Source: Flavobacteriales bacterium (GTDB taxonomy: Bacteria > Bacteroidota > Bacteroidia > NS11-12g > UBA955). Taken from it: a stretch of 64,000 nucleotides of DNA. The notes below the pieces were generated by a model, which was not told where the DNA came from, ran no database searches, and saw nothing but the letters and a program-made list of their open reading frames with translations. The translations under genes were made by a program, and so were the position numbers. Shown in pieces: positions 16,822 to 25,907 of the stretch. Position 1 is the stretch's first letter, and each line of letters begins with the position of its first letter. The stretch covers positions 1-64,000 of the forward strand of contig CANFLS010000006.1 of NCBI GenBank assembly GCA_947447955.1, given 5' to 3'.

Positions 16822-18153
16822 TTACTTAACAATAAATTTAGAAGATTTGGTACCTGCAGCAGTTTCAATAGTTACTGTGTAAATACCAGTAGACAAGCTG
16901 CTAGTAGCCAATGGTAATTCATTCAAACCCGCATTCATTGCTTTGGTAGAAGTAGCCAATACTACACGGCCATTCATATCATAAACTTTAGCGCTAACCA
17001 TAGATGCAGACTTCAAGTTAACAACTGCAATAGCATTGTTATTTGTAGAAGCAGGGTTAGGATAAACAACCAAACCAATATTCGAATTCAATAATTCTTT
17101 GGTAGATAAATTATCGCAAGTAATACTAATGTCTGCATTCATCATATACGCAGAATTATAAATGGTTGTAGGGACATATCCTTGCCAAATACTCACTTTT
17201 GCACCAGGCAACAAATCAGAACGTGTCCAAAATGTATTGTTTATCTTGTATGGTGTAGTTAAATTATCGTGTTTGATGTTAGCGAAATAATCGATGTAAA
17301 GACCAAATCCGTTGGTTTTCTTGGTATAATTTGCATTTGACCAATCTAATATAGTATCATTCAATTGTGCTGGAATCATTGGTTTGAAATTCATTGAATA
17401 AGCAATTACATTACTAGTAACTGCAAGGCCGTTTGTAGACAATGAATTGAAGTTTGGAGTCAACGTAATCGTACTAACAAAATAATTTCCAGCTGAAACA
17501 TTAAACGAATCACGAGAAGAAGCGGTTAACAAAATTGTATCTGTTTTCAACGCAGATTTGTTGGTAGCTCTGTAAGGAACAAAAGTTGTTCCTTTAGGTA
17601 CACCATAATAGTAGCTGGTTTTCAACGGATCATTTGTGAAACTGTAGGCAGTTATATTCATACCTGATGCGTCGTAATACTGAACGAATAAAGTATCAAC
17701 AACATCTACCATTTTGCCACCAACATTTACTTTATTTACATTTCTTAAATACGCTTTAGTAAATCTGAGAGTATCAACATGGTATGGGTTAAACTTGGTT
17801 AAAACTGTGTTTTGAGCGTCCATGAAAGTAGTATCTTTCGGATCGAATGCACCACCAATACCATGAAATTTGATATTTGATTTTCCACCTGTAGTGTAAA
17901 CTACACAAGCATTGCTATCTGGAGCTATCCACCACAAAGTTTGTTTGCTTGAGTTAGAGGTAGAATTAGAATATGCAGCAACATAATTGTAAGTTTCAGA
18001 AGTACCAGCACGACGGCTAATTTTAGATGATGTAGCGCGTGCAGGAGCGATTGCGCGAATTCCTTGATCTTTAACGATAGGTTGTCCCAAAATTTGAGCA
18101 TTTGCAGACATCGCCGCCAACACCGTGAAACCTAAAAATAGTAATTTTTTCAT
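16822..18153 (-). CDS. Secreted protein with type IX secretion (type A) sorting domain
   Basis: 443 aa from the ATG at 18153, which opens a clear signal peptide (MKKLLFLGFTVLAAMSANAQ); upstream in-frame codons to 18219 are non-coding leader. The C-terminal ~80 residues form a T9SS type A sorting domain: VVYPNPASTN, a beta-rich core with KVYDMNGRVVL, then LSTGIYTVTIETAAGTKSSKFIVK. The protein should cross the outer membrane by the Por system and be anchored or released. The middle is beta-rich with no enzyme motifs I recognise, so it may be structural or adhesive. A promoter box at 18186-18193 gives a ~30-nt leader. Confidence 0.85.
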   Translation of the reverse strand: MKKLLFLGFTVLAAMSANAQILGQPIVKDQGIRAIAPARATSSKISRRAGTSETYNYVAAYSNSTSNSSKQTLWWIAPDSNACVVYTTGGKSNIKFHGIGGAFDPKDTTFMDAQNTVLTKFNPYHVDTLRFTKAYLRNVNKVNVGGKMVDVVDTLFVQYYDASGMNITAYSFTNDPLKTSYYYGVPKGTTFVPYRATNKSALKTDTILLTASSRDSFNVSAGNYFVSTITLTPNFNSLSTNGLAVTSNVIAYSMNFKPMIPAQLNDTILDWSNANYTKKTNGFGLYIDYFANIKHDNLTTPYKINNTFWTRSDLLPGAKVSIWQGYVPTTIYNSAYMMNADISITCDNLSTKELLNSNIGLVVYPNPASTNNNAIAVVNLKSASMVSAKVYDMNGRVVLATSTKAMNAGLNELPLATSSLSTGIYTVTIETAAGTKSSKFIVK

Positions 18154-18185
18154 TTCTATATGTTTTTTGAATGTTATAATTAAAG

Positions 18186-18193
18186 CAAATATA
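18186..18193 (-). promoter_or_regulatory. -7 promoter box TATATTTG, T9SS cargo gene
   Basis: Exact TAnnTTTG on the minus strand, 32 nt before the ATG at 18153. It gives a conventional short leader, in contrast to the leaderless arrangement at several neighbours. Confidence 0.55.
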
Positions 18194-18261
18194 ATGGATT
18201 TGATTAAAAATTCATGCATAGCATGTGTAACTTTTTATAATTTATTACGCAATTATTACAA

Positions 18262-18969
18262 TTAAATATCCCCCAAAATAGGACGTAATACAACCTCTTC
18301 CATCACTGTGGTTTGATTAATTGACCAAGCAGCAAACAAAGAATCTGCTACATCCATCGGTTTCATGAATCTTGATTCAGGCAAATCAACACCAGCCCAA
18401 GAATCGGTAAGTGTTGCACCCGGCATGATCGATGTTACTCTTATTCCTTTATCAAGTCCCTCCAATCTTAAGCTTTTAGAAAAACCAAGCAATGCAAACT
18501 TTGAAATTGAATAACTTCCACCAGCGGCATACGCTGTAAAACTTGCAATGCTGCACATATTAAACACATGCGACCTAGCATTTTCTGTGAATGAATTCCA
18601 CAAAAATTTAGATACCCAATAGGCAGAAAATAAATTGGTGTTCATCATTTTTACCAACTGAGAAGAATCTTCCTCCATCATTTTGCCCCCTAGAAATACA
18701 CCTGCGTTATTTACCAAGACATCCACTTTTGAATATTCGCTTAAAATTGCATCAGCAAATAATTTACACTGATTTTCAACAGATAAATCTGCAGCAAAAA
18801 AAGAACATTTGCATTGAAAATCATGCTCAAGTTCTCTTTGTAATTCTATTAATGTATTAGGGTTGGTTCCTCCAATAAATAAATCAAATCCGTTTGAAGC
18901 AAACTTAATTGCAATTGAACGACCTATTCCTCTGGAAGCCCCAGTAATTACTGCAACTGGTTTAGACAT
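18262..18969 (-). CDS. Short-chain dehydrogenase/reductase
   Basis: 235 aa, a classical SDR. It has TGASRGIG (NAD(P)-binding Gly motif), LVNNAGVF (NNAG), the Ser of MCSIASF, and the catalytic pair in YSISK. The Arg/Ser after the first motif hints at NADP(H). The fold is single-domain and cytoplasmic; the substrate cannot be inferred. A 7-of-8 promoter match (CAACTTTG, plus-strand 18974-18981) sits 4 nt before the ATG. The gene stands alone. Confidence 0.88.
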   Translation of the reverse strand: MSKPVAVITGASRGIGRSIAIKFASNGFDLFIGGTNPNTLIELQRELEHDFQCKCSFFAADLSVENQCKLFADAILSEYSKVDVLVNNAGVFLGGKMMEEDSSQLVKMMNTNLFSAYWVSKFLWNSFTENARSHVFNMCSIASFTAYAAGGSYSISKFALLGFSKSLRLEGLDKGIRVTSIMPGATLTDSWAGVDLPESRFMKPMDVADSLFAAWSINQTTVMEEVVLRPILGDI

Positions 18970-19011
18970 GGCACAAAGTTGGATAATTATTATCCAATTA
19001 CCAAAGAAAGA

Positions 19012-19329
19012 TTAATCTTCTTCAGGCTCTTCTTTTGGCGCATCCTCTTCAGGCTCTTCTTCAGACTCCTCTGCTTCGGCATCTTTTCCAAGAGGTCGAA
19101 TCATTGCGTCTAAATCATCTTCTGTAAGGATTTCTTTTGCCTTGGCACTCAATTTCACCAAATAAATTCTCTCTTCTGTTTCCAATCTCACTGCGGTTAC
19201 AATTTCGCCTTTTGAATTTGGGAAACGGATAGTTTTCCCAGCAATTCCATGTGGGTATGTTTCGTTAAATAACTCCAATAATTCTGGGGTTAATTTAGCA
19301 TAATCCGTAACAACTTTTAGTTTATCCAT
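19012..19329 (-). CDS. Small acidic-tailed protein of unknown function, upstream neighbour of rho
   Basis: 105 aa from the ATG at 19329 (MDKLKVVTDYAKLTPELLELF); 13 further in-frame upstream codons are not protein-like. Residues 1-75 look like a compact alpha/beta domain (KTIRFPNSKGEIVTAVRLETEERIYLVKL). The last ~30 residues are a nearly pure Glu/Asp tail with two related EEEPEED / KEEPEED copies. I do not recognise a named family. It lies downstream of rho on the same strand, with a 185-nt gap, so it probably has its own promoter. Confidence 0.65.
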   Translation of the reverse strand: MDKLKVVTDYAKLTPELLELFNETYPHGIAGKTIRFPNSKGEIVTAVRLETEERIYLVKLSAKAKEILTEDDLDAMIRPLGKDAEAEESEEEPEEDAPKEEPEED

Positions 19330-19514
19330 ATACTTAAATTCGAGTGTAAATTTAATAATCCAAACCAAACGAAGTATTTTGGTTTATTAACATTTTTTCA
19401 AATAGTATTTTTTTTAGTGCAATACTTTTTAAGACAAAGAAATACAACAATTTAGCATGAAACCGAGAAATGAAATTATAAAGAATTGGAATAAAAAAGT
19501 CAATAATTACCAAT

Positions 19515-21383
19515 TTATCCATTCATACTCACCAAGAATTCTGTATTGTCTTTGGTGTTGTGCATGTATTTCAGGAATGTATTCATCGCTTCTTCAGCAT
19601 TCATGTCCGATAAATGATTTCTCAATACCCACATTCTTTGCAACGAAACTTTGTCAATTAATAGGTCTTCTCTTCTAGTACTTGATGCCAATATATCGAT
19701 AGCTGGGAAAATACGTTTGTTTGATAATTTACGATCTAATTGTAATTCCATATTACCTGTACCTTTAAATTCTTCAAAAATAACCTCATCCATTTTAGAT
19801 CCAGTATCGGTTAAGGCTGTTGCAATAATTGTTAAAGATCCTCCGTTTTCAATATTTCTTGCTGCACCAAAGAACCGCTTAGGTTTATGTAGTGCGTTTG
19901 CATCAACACCACCCGACAATATTTTACCAGAGGCAGGTTGAACCGTATTGTAAGCCCTAGCCAAACGGGTGATTGAATCTAACAGAATTACCACATCGTG
20001 GCCACATTCTACCAATCTTTTTGCCTTTTCTAAAACCATGTTCGATAACTTCACATGCTTATCAGCTGGTTCATCAAATGTACTGGCAACAACTTCTGCC
20101 CTTACACTTCTTGCCATGTCGGTTACCTCTTCAGGCCGTTCGTCAATGAGCAATATAATCATATACACTTCAGGATGATTAGCCGCAATTGCATTTGCAA
20201 TTCCTTTTAATAACCAAGTCTTACCAGTTTTGGGCTGTGCTACAATCAATCCACGTTGACCTTTACCAATTGGAGAAACCATATCGATAATTCTGTTTGG
20301 ATAGTTTTTAGGATTATCGCACAAATTCAATTTTTCGTCAGGGAATAAAGGGGTTAAATGCTCAAATGCTACCCTATCTCTTACTTCTTCAGGTGTTTTG
20401 CCATTTACTGACTCTATTTTTACCAAACAAAAGTATTTTTCATTGTCTTTTGGGGGACGTATGCTACCGCGAATGGTATCACCCACCTTCAAACCATTTT
20501 GCTTAATCAAATATCCTGGAACATATACATCATCAGGAGATGCCACATAGTTATAATCAGGGGATCTTAAAAACCCATACCCATCTGGTACAGTTTCCAA
20601 AACACCTTGTGTTACAACAATGCCATCCATTTCCATCAACTGAGCCAAAATTTCGCGTTTGCGTTTTTCGTCTTCTGTTTCCTGTGGTTTTTGGCGTTCT
20701 ACGTGATCTGGATTTACATTAAAATTTGTTTCTGAAGCTACTTCTGTATTTCCCTCTGCAGAAACTTTTGCATTTTGATTTGCATTGTTTCTGTTGTTCG
20801 GGTTTCTAGGATGATTTGGGTGACTTGGGTGATTGGGATTATTACTCAAACGCGGATTAGGCGCTTGATTGTTCCTTTGATTGTTATTTCTAGTAACTTC
20901 ACTCTGATTTTCTGGAACAGGCAAATTTGCAGAAATGGCTGGCTCACTGACAACCTGATTAGATTCTGTTGGGCCATTTTTGAATCCTTTATTTTTGCGT
21001 TCTCTAAAATTGCGTTTTTCACGGTCATCAGAATCAAATGCAACTGATTTTACAACTGGAATTCCAATAGTTTCCTGAACATCCACTTTCGTTTCAGTAG
21101 TTTCCTGAACTTCTAAGTTTGCCTCAAATGATTCAATCAAAGGTTCAGTTGAAGACAATTCATTTTTTACAGGAACACGTTTGCGTTTAGCCGCACTTTC
21201 CTCTGCAACCGCAGTATTTATGTCAGAATTTGAAGTATTAGATTCAGATTGATTTGCAATTTTTTCAATTGCAGCAATAATTTCAGGTTTTTTTAACTTT
21301 TCAGTCCCTTGAACTTCCAATGCAGTAGCCATTGTACGCAGCTCTGCTACACTCATTTTACCGAGATCCGGTGTATTTGCCAT
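19515..21383 (-). CDS. rho: Transcription termination factor Rho with long disordered insert
   Basis: 622 aa, about 200 longer than E. coli Rho. Domain order: a SAP-like Rho N-domain (residues ~5-45, [15 protein letters not shown]); a disordered insert (~50-235) rich in Asn, Pro, Arg and Glu with tandem NHP units ([14 protein letters not shown]); the RNA-binding OB fold (~250-325, [15 protein letters not shown]); then the RecA-type motor with Walker A QPKTGKT, Walker [17 protein letters not shown] and the Q/R-loop regions. It is a hexameric helicase that ends transcription at C-rich RNA. Residue 2 of the Walker A triad differs slightly from the usual PPKAGKT. The mRNA has a ~130-nt structured leader, consistent with feedback control. 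Confidence 0.95.
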   Translation of the reverse strand: MANTPDLGKMSVAELRTMATALEVQGTEKLKKPEIIAAIEKIANQSESNTSNSDINTAVAEESAAKRKRVPVKNELSSTEPLIESFEANLEVQETTETKVDVQETIGIPVVKSVAFDSDDREKRNFRERKNKGFKNGPTESNQVVSEPAISANLPVPENQSEVTRNNNQRNNQAPNPRLSNNPNHPSHPNHPRNPNNRNNANQNAKVSAEGNTEVASETNFNVNPDHVERQKPQETEDEKRKREILAQLMEMDGIVVTQGVLETVPDGYGFLRSPDYNYVASPDDVYVPGYLIKQNGLKVGDTIRGSIRPPKDNEKYFCLVKIESVNGKTPEEVRDRVAFEHLTPLFPDEKLNLCDNPKNYPNRIIDMVSPIGKGQRGLIVAQPKTGKTWLLKGIANAIAANHPEVYMIILLIDERPEEVTDMARSVRAEVVASTFDEPADKHVKLSNMVLEKAKRLVECGHDVVILLDSITRLARAYNTVQPASGKILSGGVDANALHKPKRFFGAARNIENGGSLTIIATALTDTGSKMDEVIFEEFKGTGNMELQLDRKLSNKRIFPAIDILASSTRREDLLIDKVSLQRMWVLRNHLSDMNAEEAMNTFLKYMHNTKDNTEFLVSMNG

Positions 21384-21432
21384 ATCTTGTGATAACGAAA
21401 AAAATAATTTTAAATGTTTATGAATTTGTTAA

Positions 21433-21495
21433 TACCTATAGAAAGGTAAAAAGCTTAAAGGCGAACCTTATTGCTCCTCAATTCGAGTGCAATAA
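21433..21495 (-). promoter_or_regulatory. Two hairpins in the rho leader
   Basis: Plus-strand 21468-21495 holds TTATTGC ... GCAATAA arms with an internal CTC/GAG pair. Positions 21433-21448 hold a 5-bp stem (TACCT/AGGTA). Both lie between the predicted rho promoter and the start codon and could mediate attenuation or Rho autoregulation. That role is inferred. Confidence 0.4.
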
Positions 21496-21516
21496 TAACT
21501 GATTATTCACTTACAA

Positions 21517-21524
21517 CAAAATTA
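21517..21524 (-). promoter_or_regulatory. -7 promoter box TAATTTTG, rho
   Basis: Exact TAnnTTTG on the minus strand, 133 nt before the rho ATG. It implies an unusually long leader for this genome. Confidence 0.5.
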
Positions 21525-21581
21525 TTTGCATTTTTTGCAAATCTTTATTGATTAAAACTCATAATTATGTCACAATTTGAA

Positions 21582-22274
21582 TCAATCGTATTGCTCAAAG
21601 AAATATTGCTTGCGGTTGTAACCCATTTCTTTCAATCTGTTACGGGTTTCTGCGCACATATCTTTCCACCCACAGACAAAGATTCTCGCCTCTCCTATTT
21701 CCCTCAAAATATCTGAATAAAATTCATGCACGTAACCGTAATTTTCAAATGCTGATTCTTGACTCAAAACAGGAATAAAATGAAACTTTGAATTTTGGAC
21801 CATCAACGATTCCCATTCTTTTATATACAAAATATCGTTTAGTTTACGGTTACCAAATATCAAATAGACTTCCTGAGAACCCAATGATAAGGCTTTATGA
21901 ATCATACTTCGAAAAGGAGCAATACCAGTGCCGGTACAAACGAATACCAATGGAAAATTTAAATGCGCATCGTATAGAACAAACTCCCCTTTCGGTTCTG
22001 AAATTTCAAGCATATTTCCAACAACTTGTTGAAATAACCAAGGAGTAAAAACACCGTTTTCATTGAGGGCAACACATAATTCAATTTTGTTTGAATCTGT
22101 AATTTCAGAAGAAATTGAATAACTTCGGGTATTATTAAATTCCGGCAACGTTGGATGAAAAATCTGAATAAATTGACCAGGTACAAATTCAATTACACTG
22201 CCATCTAAAGTTGATAATTCAAAACGTTTTACACGGAATGATTCATCGATGATATTTGTAATTTCCACTTGCAT
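21582..22274 (-). CDS. Ferredoxin/flavodoxin--NADP reductase-like FAD oxidoreductase
   Basis: 230 aa. Two-domain FNR fold: an FAD barrel with TRSYSISS (isoalloxazine/phosphate contact) and PGQFIQIF, then an NAD(P) domain with CTGTGIAPFRSM and the C-terminal IFVCGWKDMCAETRNRL and terminal aromatic region. It moves electrons between NAD(P)H and a small carrier in the cytoplasm. Two ATGs are adjacent (22277 and 22274). The TATTTTTG box at 22279-22286 ends 4 nt before the second one, the spacing seen repeatedly in this window, so I chose 22274. Divergent from crcB. Confidence 0.88.
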   Translation of the reverse strand: MQVEITNIIDESFRVKRFELSTLDGSVIEFVPGQFIQIFHPTLPEFNNTRSYSISSEITDSNKIELCVALNENGVFTPWLFQQVVGNMLEISEPKGEFVLYDAHLNFPLVFVCTGTGIAPFRSMIHKALSLGSQEVYLIFGNRKLNDILYIKEWESLMVQNSKFHFIPVLSQESAFENYGYVHEFYSDILREIGEARIFVCGWKDMCAETRNRLKEMGYNRKQYFFEQYD

Positions 22275-22278
22275 CATG

Positions 22279-22286
22279 CAAAAATA
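22279..22286 (-). promoter_or_regulatory. -7 promoter box TATTTTTG, FNR-like gene
   Basis: Exact TAnnTTTG on the minus strand. The gap is 1 nt to the first ATG and 4 nt to the second, which favours the second as the true start of a leaderless message. Confidence 0.6.
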
Positions 22287-22312
22287 CGAACAGCAAAGCT
22301 TATTTTCGCTTA

Positions 22313-22666
22313 ATGAATTTAAAAATCGTTTTGTTAATCGCTCTCGGAGGTAGTATTGGTGCTACTTTAAGGGGTTTGATTAATAAAATATTGCCATTTC
22401 AATCGTTCCAATTTTCTTACGGCACTTTTAGTATCAATTTATTGGGCTGTTTGCTTATTGGGATTTTGTGGTCTAAGTTAGATTCGGATTTAAGCAAATC
22501 ATTCTGGATCACCGGCGTTTTGGGTGGTTTTACTACCTTCTCTGGTTTTGGATTAGAAATGCTTCGCTATCTAGAAGCCAAGGAATTTGGACTTATGTTT
22601 GGTTATGCAATTATGTCGGTTATTTTAGGGGTATTTATGGTATGGGTAGGACAAAGAATAGCTTAG
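22313..22666 (+). CDS. crcB: Fluoride exporter CrcB/Fluc
   Basis: 117 aa with four hydrophobic segments, the Fluc size. Signatures: GGSIGATLRGLI at the N-terminus, GTFSINLLGCLLIG (the conserved Asn-containing helix 2), and GVLGGFTTFSGFGLE (the TM3 break with phenylalanine and TTFS). Fluc forms a dual-topology dimer in the inner membrane and lets F- leave the cell. No fluoride riboswitch fits in the 35-nt gap to the divergent gene. The gene overlaps the next one by 25 nt. Confidence 0.92.
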   Translation: MNLKIVLLIALGGSIGATLRGLINKILPFQSFQFSYGTFSINLLGCLLIGILWSKLDSDLSKSFWITGVLGGFTTFSGFGLEMLRYLEAKEFGLMFGYAIMSVILGVFMVWVGQRIA

Positions 22667-23919
22667 TTTTTATAATTTTATTGGGAAGTTTTCTGATTGG
22701 CAAAGCAAATCAAATATTGATTCCCATGGATGAATCTCAAAAAAACCATTTGAAATCTTATGGTATTGCATTTTGGTTGCTCGACAAACAGAAAACCGAA
22801 GTTACTTGGTTACTCAATTATCGGGGGGGAAGCTTTATGTCGCCCTATACCCCATCCCTCGAAACTGAATGTAAAACCAGAGGAATATCTTTCGATGTTA
22901 TTTCAAATGCAGAGGCGAATGGCATTGAATCAACCATTGCCGACCCTTCCATCAATATGAACATGGTGAAATTGTTAAACGCGCCGAAAATTGCAGTTTA
23001 TTCACCGAAAACCAAACAACCTTGGGATGATGCCGTAACAATGGTGCTCACATATGCAGAAATTCCATATACCGTTGTTTTTGATGATGAAGTATTGGCA
23101 GGGAAACTATCTGAATATGATTGGATTCACCTTCACCATGAAGACTTTACAGGTCAATTTGGCAAGTTCTTTTCTTCCTATGCCAATGCACCGTGGTATC
23201 AAGCTGAGGTTTCAGAAGGAGAAGCAACAGCTAAAAAACATGGCTTTAACTCAGTGCGTGAACTTAAAAAGAATGTTGCCCTAAAAATCCGGGATTTTTG
23301 TTTGGGTGGTGGATTTTTATTTGCCATGTGCAGTGCAACGGACACCTACGACATTGCACTAGCAGCACAAAACACCGATATCTGTGAAGTAATGTTCGAT
23401 GGAACACCCTCAGAACCGAATGCCCAACAGAAATTAGACTATGCGCAGTGCTTTGCATTTAAAAACTTTCTGCTAGAAAACGACCCCTATATTTATGAAT
23501 ACAGCAATATCGATGTGAATCCTAACCCAGTTTTAAGAGGGGTAAACGAAGAAACCGATTTGTTTACTTTGTTTGATTATTCCGCAAAGTGGGATTTGAT
23601 TCCGAGTATTTTATGTCAAAACCATACTCGAACAATCAAAGGATTCATGGGACAAACAACGGCATTCCACAAGGAATTGGTAAAAAGTGATGTTCTCGTT
23701 ATGGGCGAAAACGCCCTTATCAAAGAGGCGAGATATATTCATGGAACTATGGGAAAAGGAACTTGGACATTTTACAGTGGTCACGATCCAGAAGACTATC
23801 AGCACATGGTTGGTGAACAACCTACGGATTTGAATTTACATCCCAATAGTCCGGGATACAGGCTTATTTTAAATAACATATTGTTTCCATCGGCACAGAA
23901 GAACAAACAAAAAACCTAA
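22642..23919 (+). CDS. Exported Bacteroidota conserved protein (often labelled asparagine synthetase B in databases)
   Basis: 425 aa; the ATG lies inside the last codons of crcB. The N-terminus is a signal peptide (SLVFIILLGSFLIGKANQ). Conserved-looking blocks are LIPMDESQKNHLKSYGIAFW, PKTKQPWDDAVTMVLTYAEIPY, DWIHLHHEDFTGQFGKF and GGGFLFAMCSATDTYDIA. These match a Bacteroidota family that I recall carrying the database label asparagine synthetase B. I see neither an N-terminal catalytic Cys nor the PP-loop SGGxDS of that enzyme, so I consider the label unsafe. The GGGFLFAMCSA region and Rossmann-like segments resemble a class I glutamine amidotransferase-like or ThuA-like fold. The role is unknown. 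Confidence 0.7.
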   Translation: MGRTKNSLVFIILLGSFLIGKANQILIPMDESQKNHLKSYGIAFWLLDKQKTEVTWLLNYRGGSFMSPYTPSLETECKTRGISFDVISNAEANGIESTIADPSINMNMVKLLNAPKIAVYSPKTKQPWDDAVTMVLTYAEIPYTVVFDDEVLAGKLSEYDWIHLHHEDFTGQFGKFFSSYANAPWYQAEVSEGEATAKKHGFNSVRELKKNVALKIRDFCLGGGFLFAMCSATDTYDIALAAQNTDICEVMFDGTPSEPNAQQKLDYAQCFAFKNFLLENDPYIYEYSNIDVNPNPVLRGVNEETDLFTLFDYSAKWDLIPSILCQNHTRTIKGFMGQTTAFHKELVKSDVLVMGENALIKEARYIHGTMGKGTWTFYSGHDPEDYQHMVGEQPTDLNLHPNSPGYRLILNNILFPSAQKNKQKT

Positions 23920-25826
23920 TGAGTGCATTCAAAGAAAAGAGTATTCGGGCATTACCCTTTGCTTTGATTTTTGGGTTGGCTGTCTTTCTGCGATTTTTCA
24001 AAATTGACCAGTTTCAATTTGACAGCGATGAATTAAGTGCAATTTTCAGAGCTCAGAACGCAATAAATTGGCATCAACATGTATTCAATGGAATTATGGT
24101 TGATGGTCATCCCGCAGGAGTTCAAACCTTTATTTGGCTTTGGGTCAAACAATTTTCATCAAATCCATTGCCATTGAAAATCATAGCTGCACTTTTTGGA
24201 TTGGCAAATGTGCTATTGACATTCATTATTACAAAAAAAGTATTCGGATTAAAACCAGCCTATTTTGCAATGCTTTGTATGTCGGTATTGTGGTGGGAAG
24301 TGGACTTATCTTTATGGGTTAGGCCGTATGTTTTTGGCCAGTTTTTCACCCTCGCTGCGCTTTGGCAATTGGACATTTCCAATAAGGAAGCATTTAATCA
24401 TCGTAGAAACTGGATTTTAATTTCCATTTTTTCAGCAGGAGCATTTTACACCCATCATTTTGCAACGTTAACTACTTTCATACTCATTGCATATGTCTTT
24501 TTGTTTCAACCGGCAAAAAGGAAAGATTTATTGAAAGCTTTTTGGCTATTTTGCTTTTTGGCCATTCCGCAAATTTCAATCATTGCCTCTCAATTAAAAT
24601 TAGGTGGGCTGGATTGGCTAGGCAAACCTGATTCATCTTTCATTTTAAACCACATCATTTACATTTTCAATAACAGTGTAACATTTTCTCTTCTTATAGC
24701 TTACGCCTTTATAACTGGCTTATTTTATACTTTGAAACAAAAAAACAAAGCTTGGAAGTTCACCTTCGTATTCACTGTGTTATGGATAATTCCAATTTTA
24801 ATTGGTTATTTTTATTCAATTAATTTCAAATCTGTATTACAAAACAATGTACTATTCTTCTCGTTTCCGTTGCTGATTATTGCCATCAGTAATGTATTCA
24901 ATTCAATCAAAAGATGGCTTTATATTGCTTTGATCAGTATCATAGCATGTACGGGAATTGCCGAGATTTTCATTGTAAAACAACGGTATTCAGTGGAAAT
25001 AAACGATGTTTACGCATCTCAAATAACCACTTTAAATAAACAATATAATTCACAATCTGCATTCATCTTTGACGGGCCAAATGATGTTTTTCAACACCAC
25101 CAATCAAAGATTAACAAATCATTCAATCTGTTTTCTAATCCAAACATCTGGATGATGTCCAAAAGCGATTGGAACTGGAAGGACGTTTATTTGTCCCTCA
25201 AAAACATGAAGGGAAAATCTAAATTGTGGTTGATGTCGAATGCAGGCACACACCCTGCTTTGCGTCCATTGCTTTATGGTTATTTTCATCAGTGTAGTGA
25301 ACCTATAGATTTAATTGGCGGACAAATAGATCAATTCAATATCGAGACATTAAATGACTCCTACTGTTTGAAAGGCAGTTACGATGACAATAAACGAGTT
25401 AGACTTATTCCTAACCAAAATCATAGTTTTGGATTTACGAGTGATTATTTTAAGGAAGGCCAAATTGATAGAAATAAATTTATTGAAAACGACATTCAGC
25501 CCAATGATTTAATTGTCATTAAAATAAACTATGATCCAATATTAGAAAATCTAAAAGTAATAACTGCCATAATCAACCACAATTTATCTTTATTTTCAAA
25601 ATCAAATAAAACTGAGCAAATTGATTACCGATATACAAATTGCGATAATTTTTGGTCAGCCGGATTTTTCTCAGCATATCATGTATTGAAACTATCTGAC
25701 ATCCCAAATTGGAATAAAAACAGTGAACTACGTGTTACAATTGAAACTTCAAATAAAAGTATAAAAAGAATCCCGATTAGTATCTATAGATTCAGTGGTA
25801 ATCCTTATCAATACGGAGTTAATTAA
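23919..25826 (+). CDS. Multi-pass GT-C (GT39/ArnT-like) glycosyltransferase
   Basis: 635 aa; its ATG overlaps the previous stop (TAATG). About 10 hydrophobic helices fill residues 10-350. The first periplasmic loop carries the acidic GT-C motif FQFDSDELSAIF, where the DE dipeptide is the expected catalytic site, followed by DGHPAGVQTFIWLW. The soluble C-terminal ~280 residues face the periplasm and have no recognised domain. Such enzymes use polyprenyl-phosphate sugars to modify lipids or proteins outside the inner membrane. Acceptor and donor are unknown. A perfect palindromic terminator follows. Confidence 0.78.
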   Translation: MSAFKEKSIRALPFALIFGLAVFLRFFKIDQFQFDSDELSAIFRAQNAINWHQHVFNGIMVDGHPAGVQTFIWLWVKQFSSNPLPLKIIAALFGLANVLLTFIITKKVFGLKPAYFAMLCMSVLWWEVDLSLWVRPYVFGQFFTLAALWQLDISNKEAFNHRRNWILISIFSAGAFYTHHFATLTTFILIAYVFLFQPAKRKDLLKAFWLFCFLAIPQISIIASQLKLGGLDWLGKPDSSFILNHIIYIFNNSVTFSLLIAYAFITGLFYTLKQKNKAWKFTFVFTVLWIIPILIGYFYSINFKSVLQNNVLFFSFPLLIIAISNVFNSIKRWLYIALISIIACTGIAEIFIVKQRYSVEINDVYASQITTLNKQYNSQSAFIFDGPNDVFQHHQSKINKSFNLFSNPNIWMMSKSDWNWKDVYLSLKNMKGKSKLWLMSNAGTHPALRPLLYGYFHQCSEPIDLIGGQIDQFNIETLNDSYCLKGSYDDNKRVRLIPNQNHSFGFTSDYFKEGQIDRNKFIENDIQPNDLIVIKINYDPILENLKVITAIINHNLSLFSKSNKTEQIDYRYTNCDNFWSAGFFSAYHVLKLSDIPNWNKNSELRVTIETSNKSIKRIPISIYRFSGNPYQYGVN

Positions 25827-25844
25827 TTGTCTCCACCAAAAACG

Positions 25845-25874
25845 AAAATGCCCTTGAATATTCAAGGGCATTTT
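25845..25874. terminator. Bidirectional intrinsic terminator
   Basis: A perfect 30-nt palindrome whose arms are AAAATGCCCTTGAAT and ATTCAAGGGCATTTT, followed by T on the plus strand and preceded by A. It separates the convergent GT-C gene and the DUF5777 operon. Confidence 0.85.
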
Positions 25875-25907
25875 TGTAAATTTATATTCGGTTACCGATA
25901 ATAGATT

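Noticed and set aside
22278..22312. Possible fluoride riboswitch before crcB
   Set aside because: The gap to the divergent gene is only 35 nt, too short for the aptamer, and its motifs are absent.
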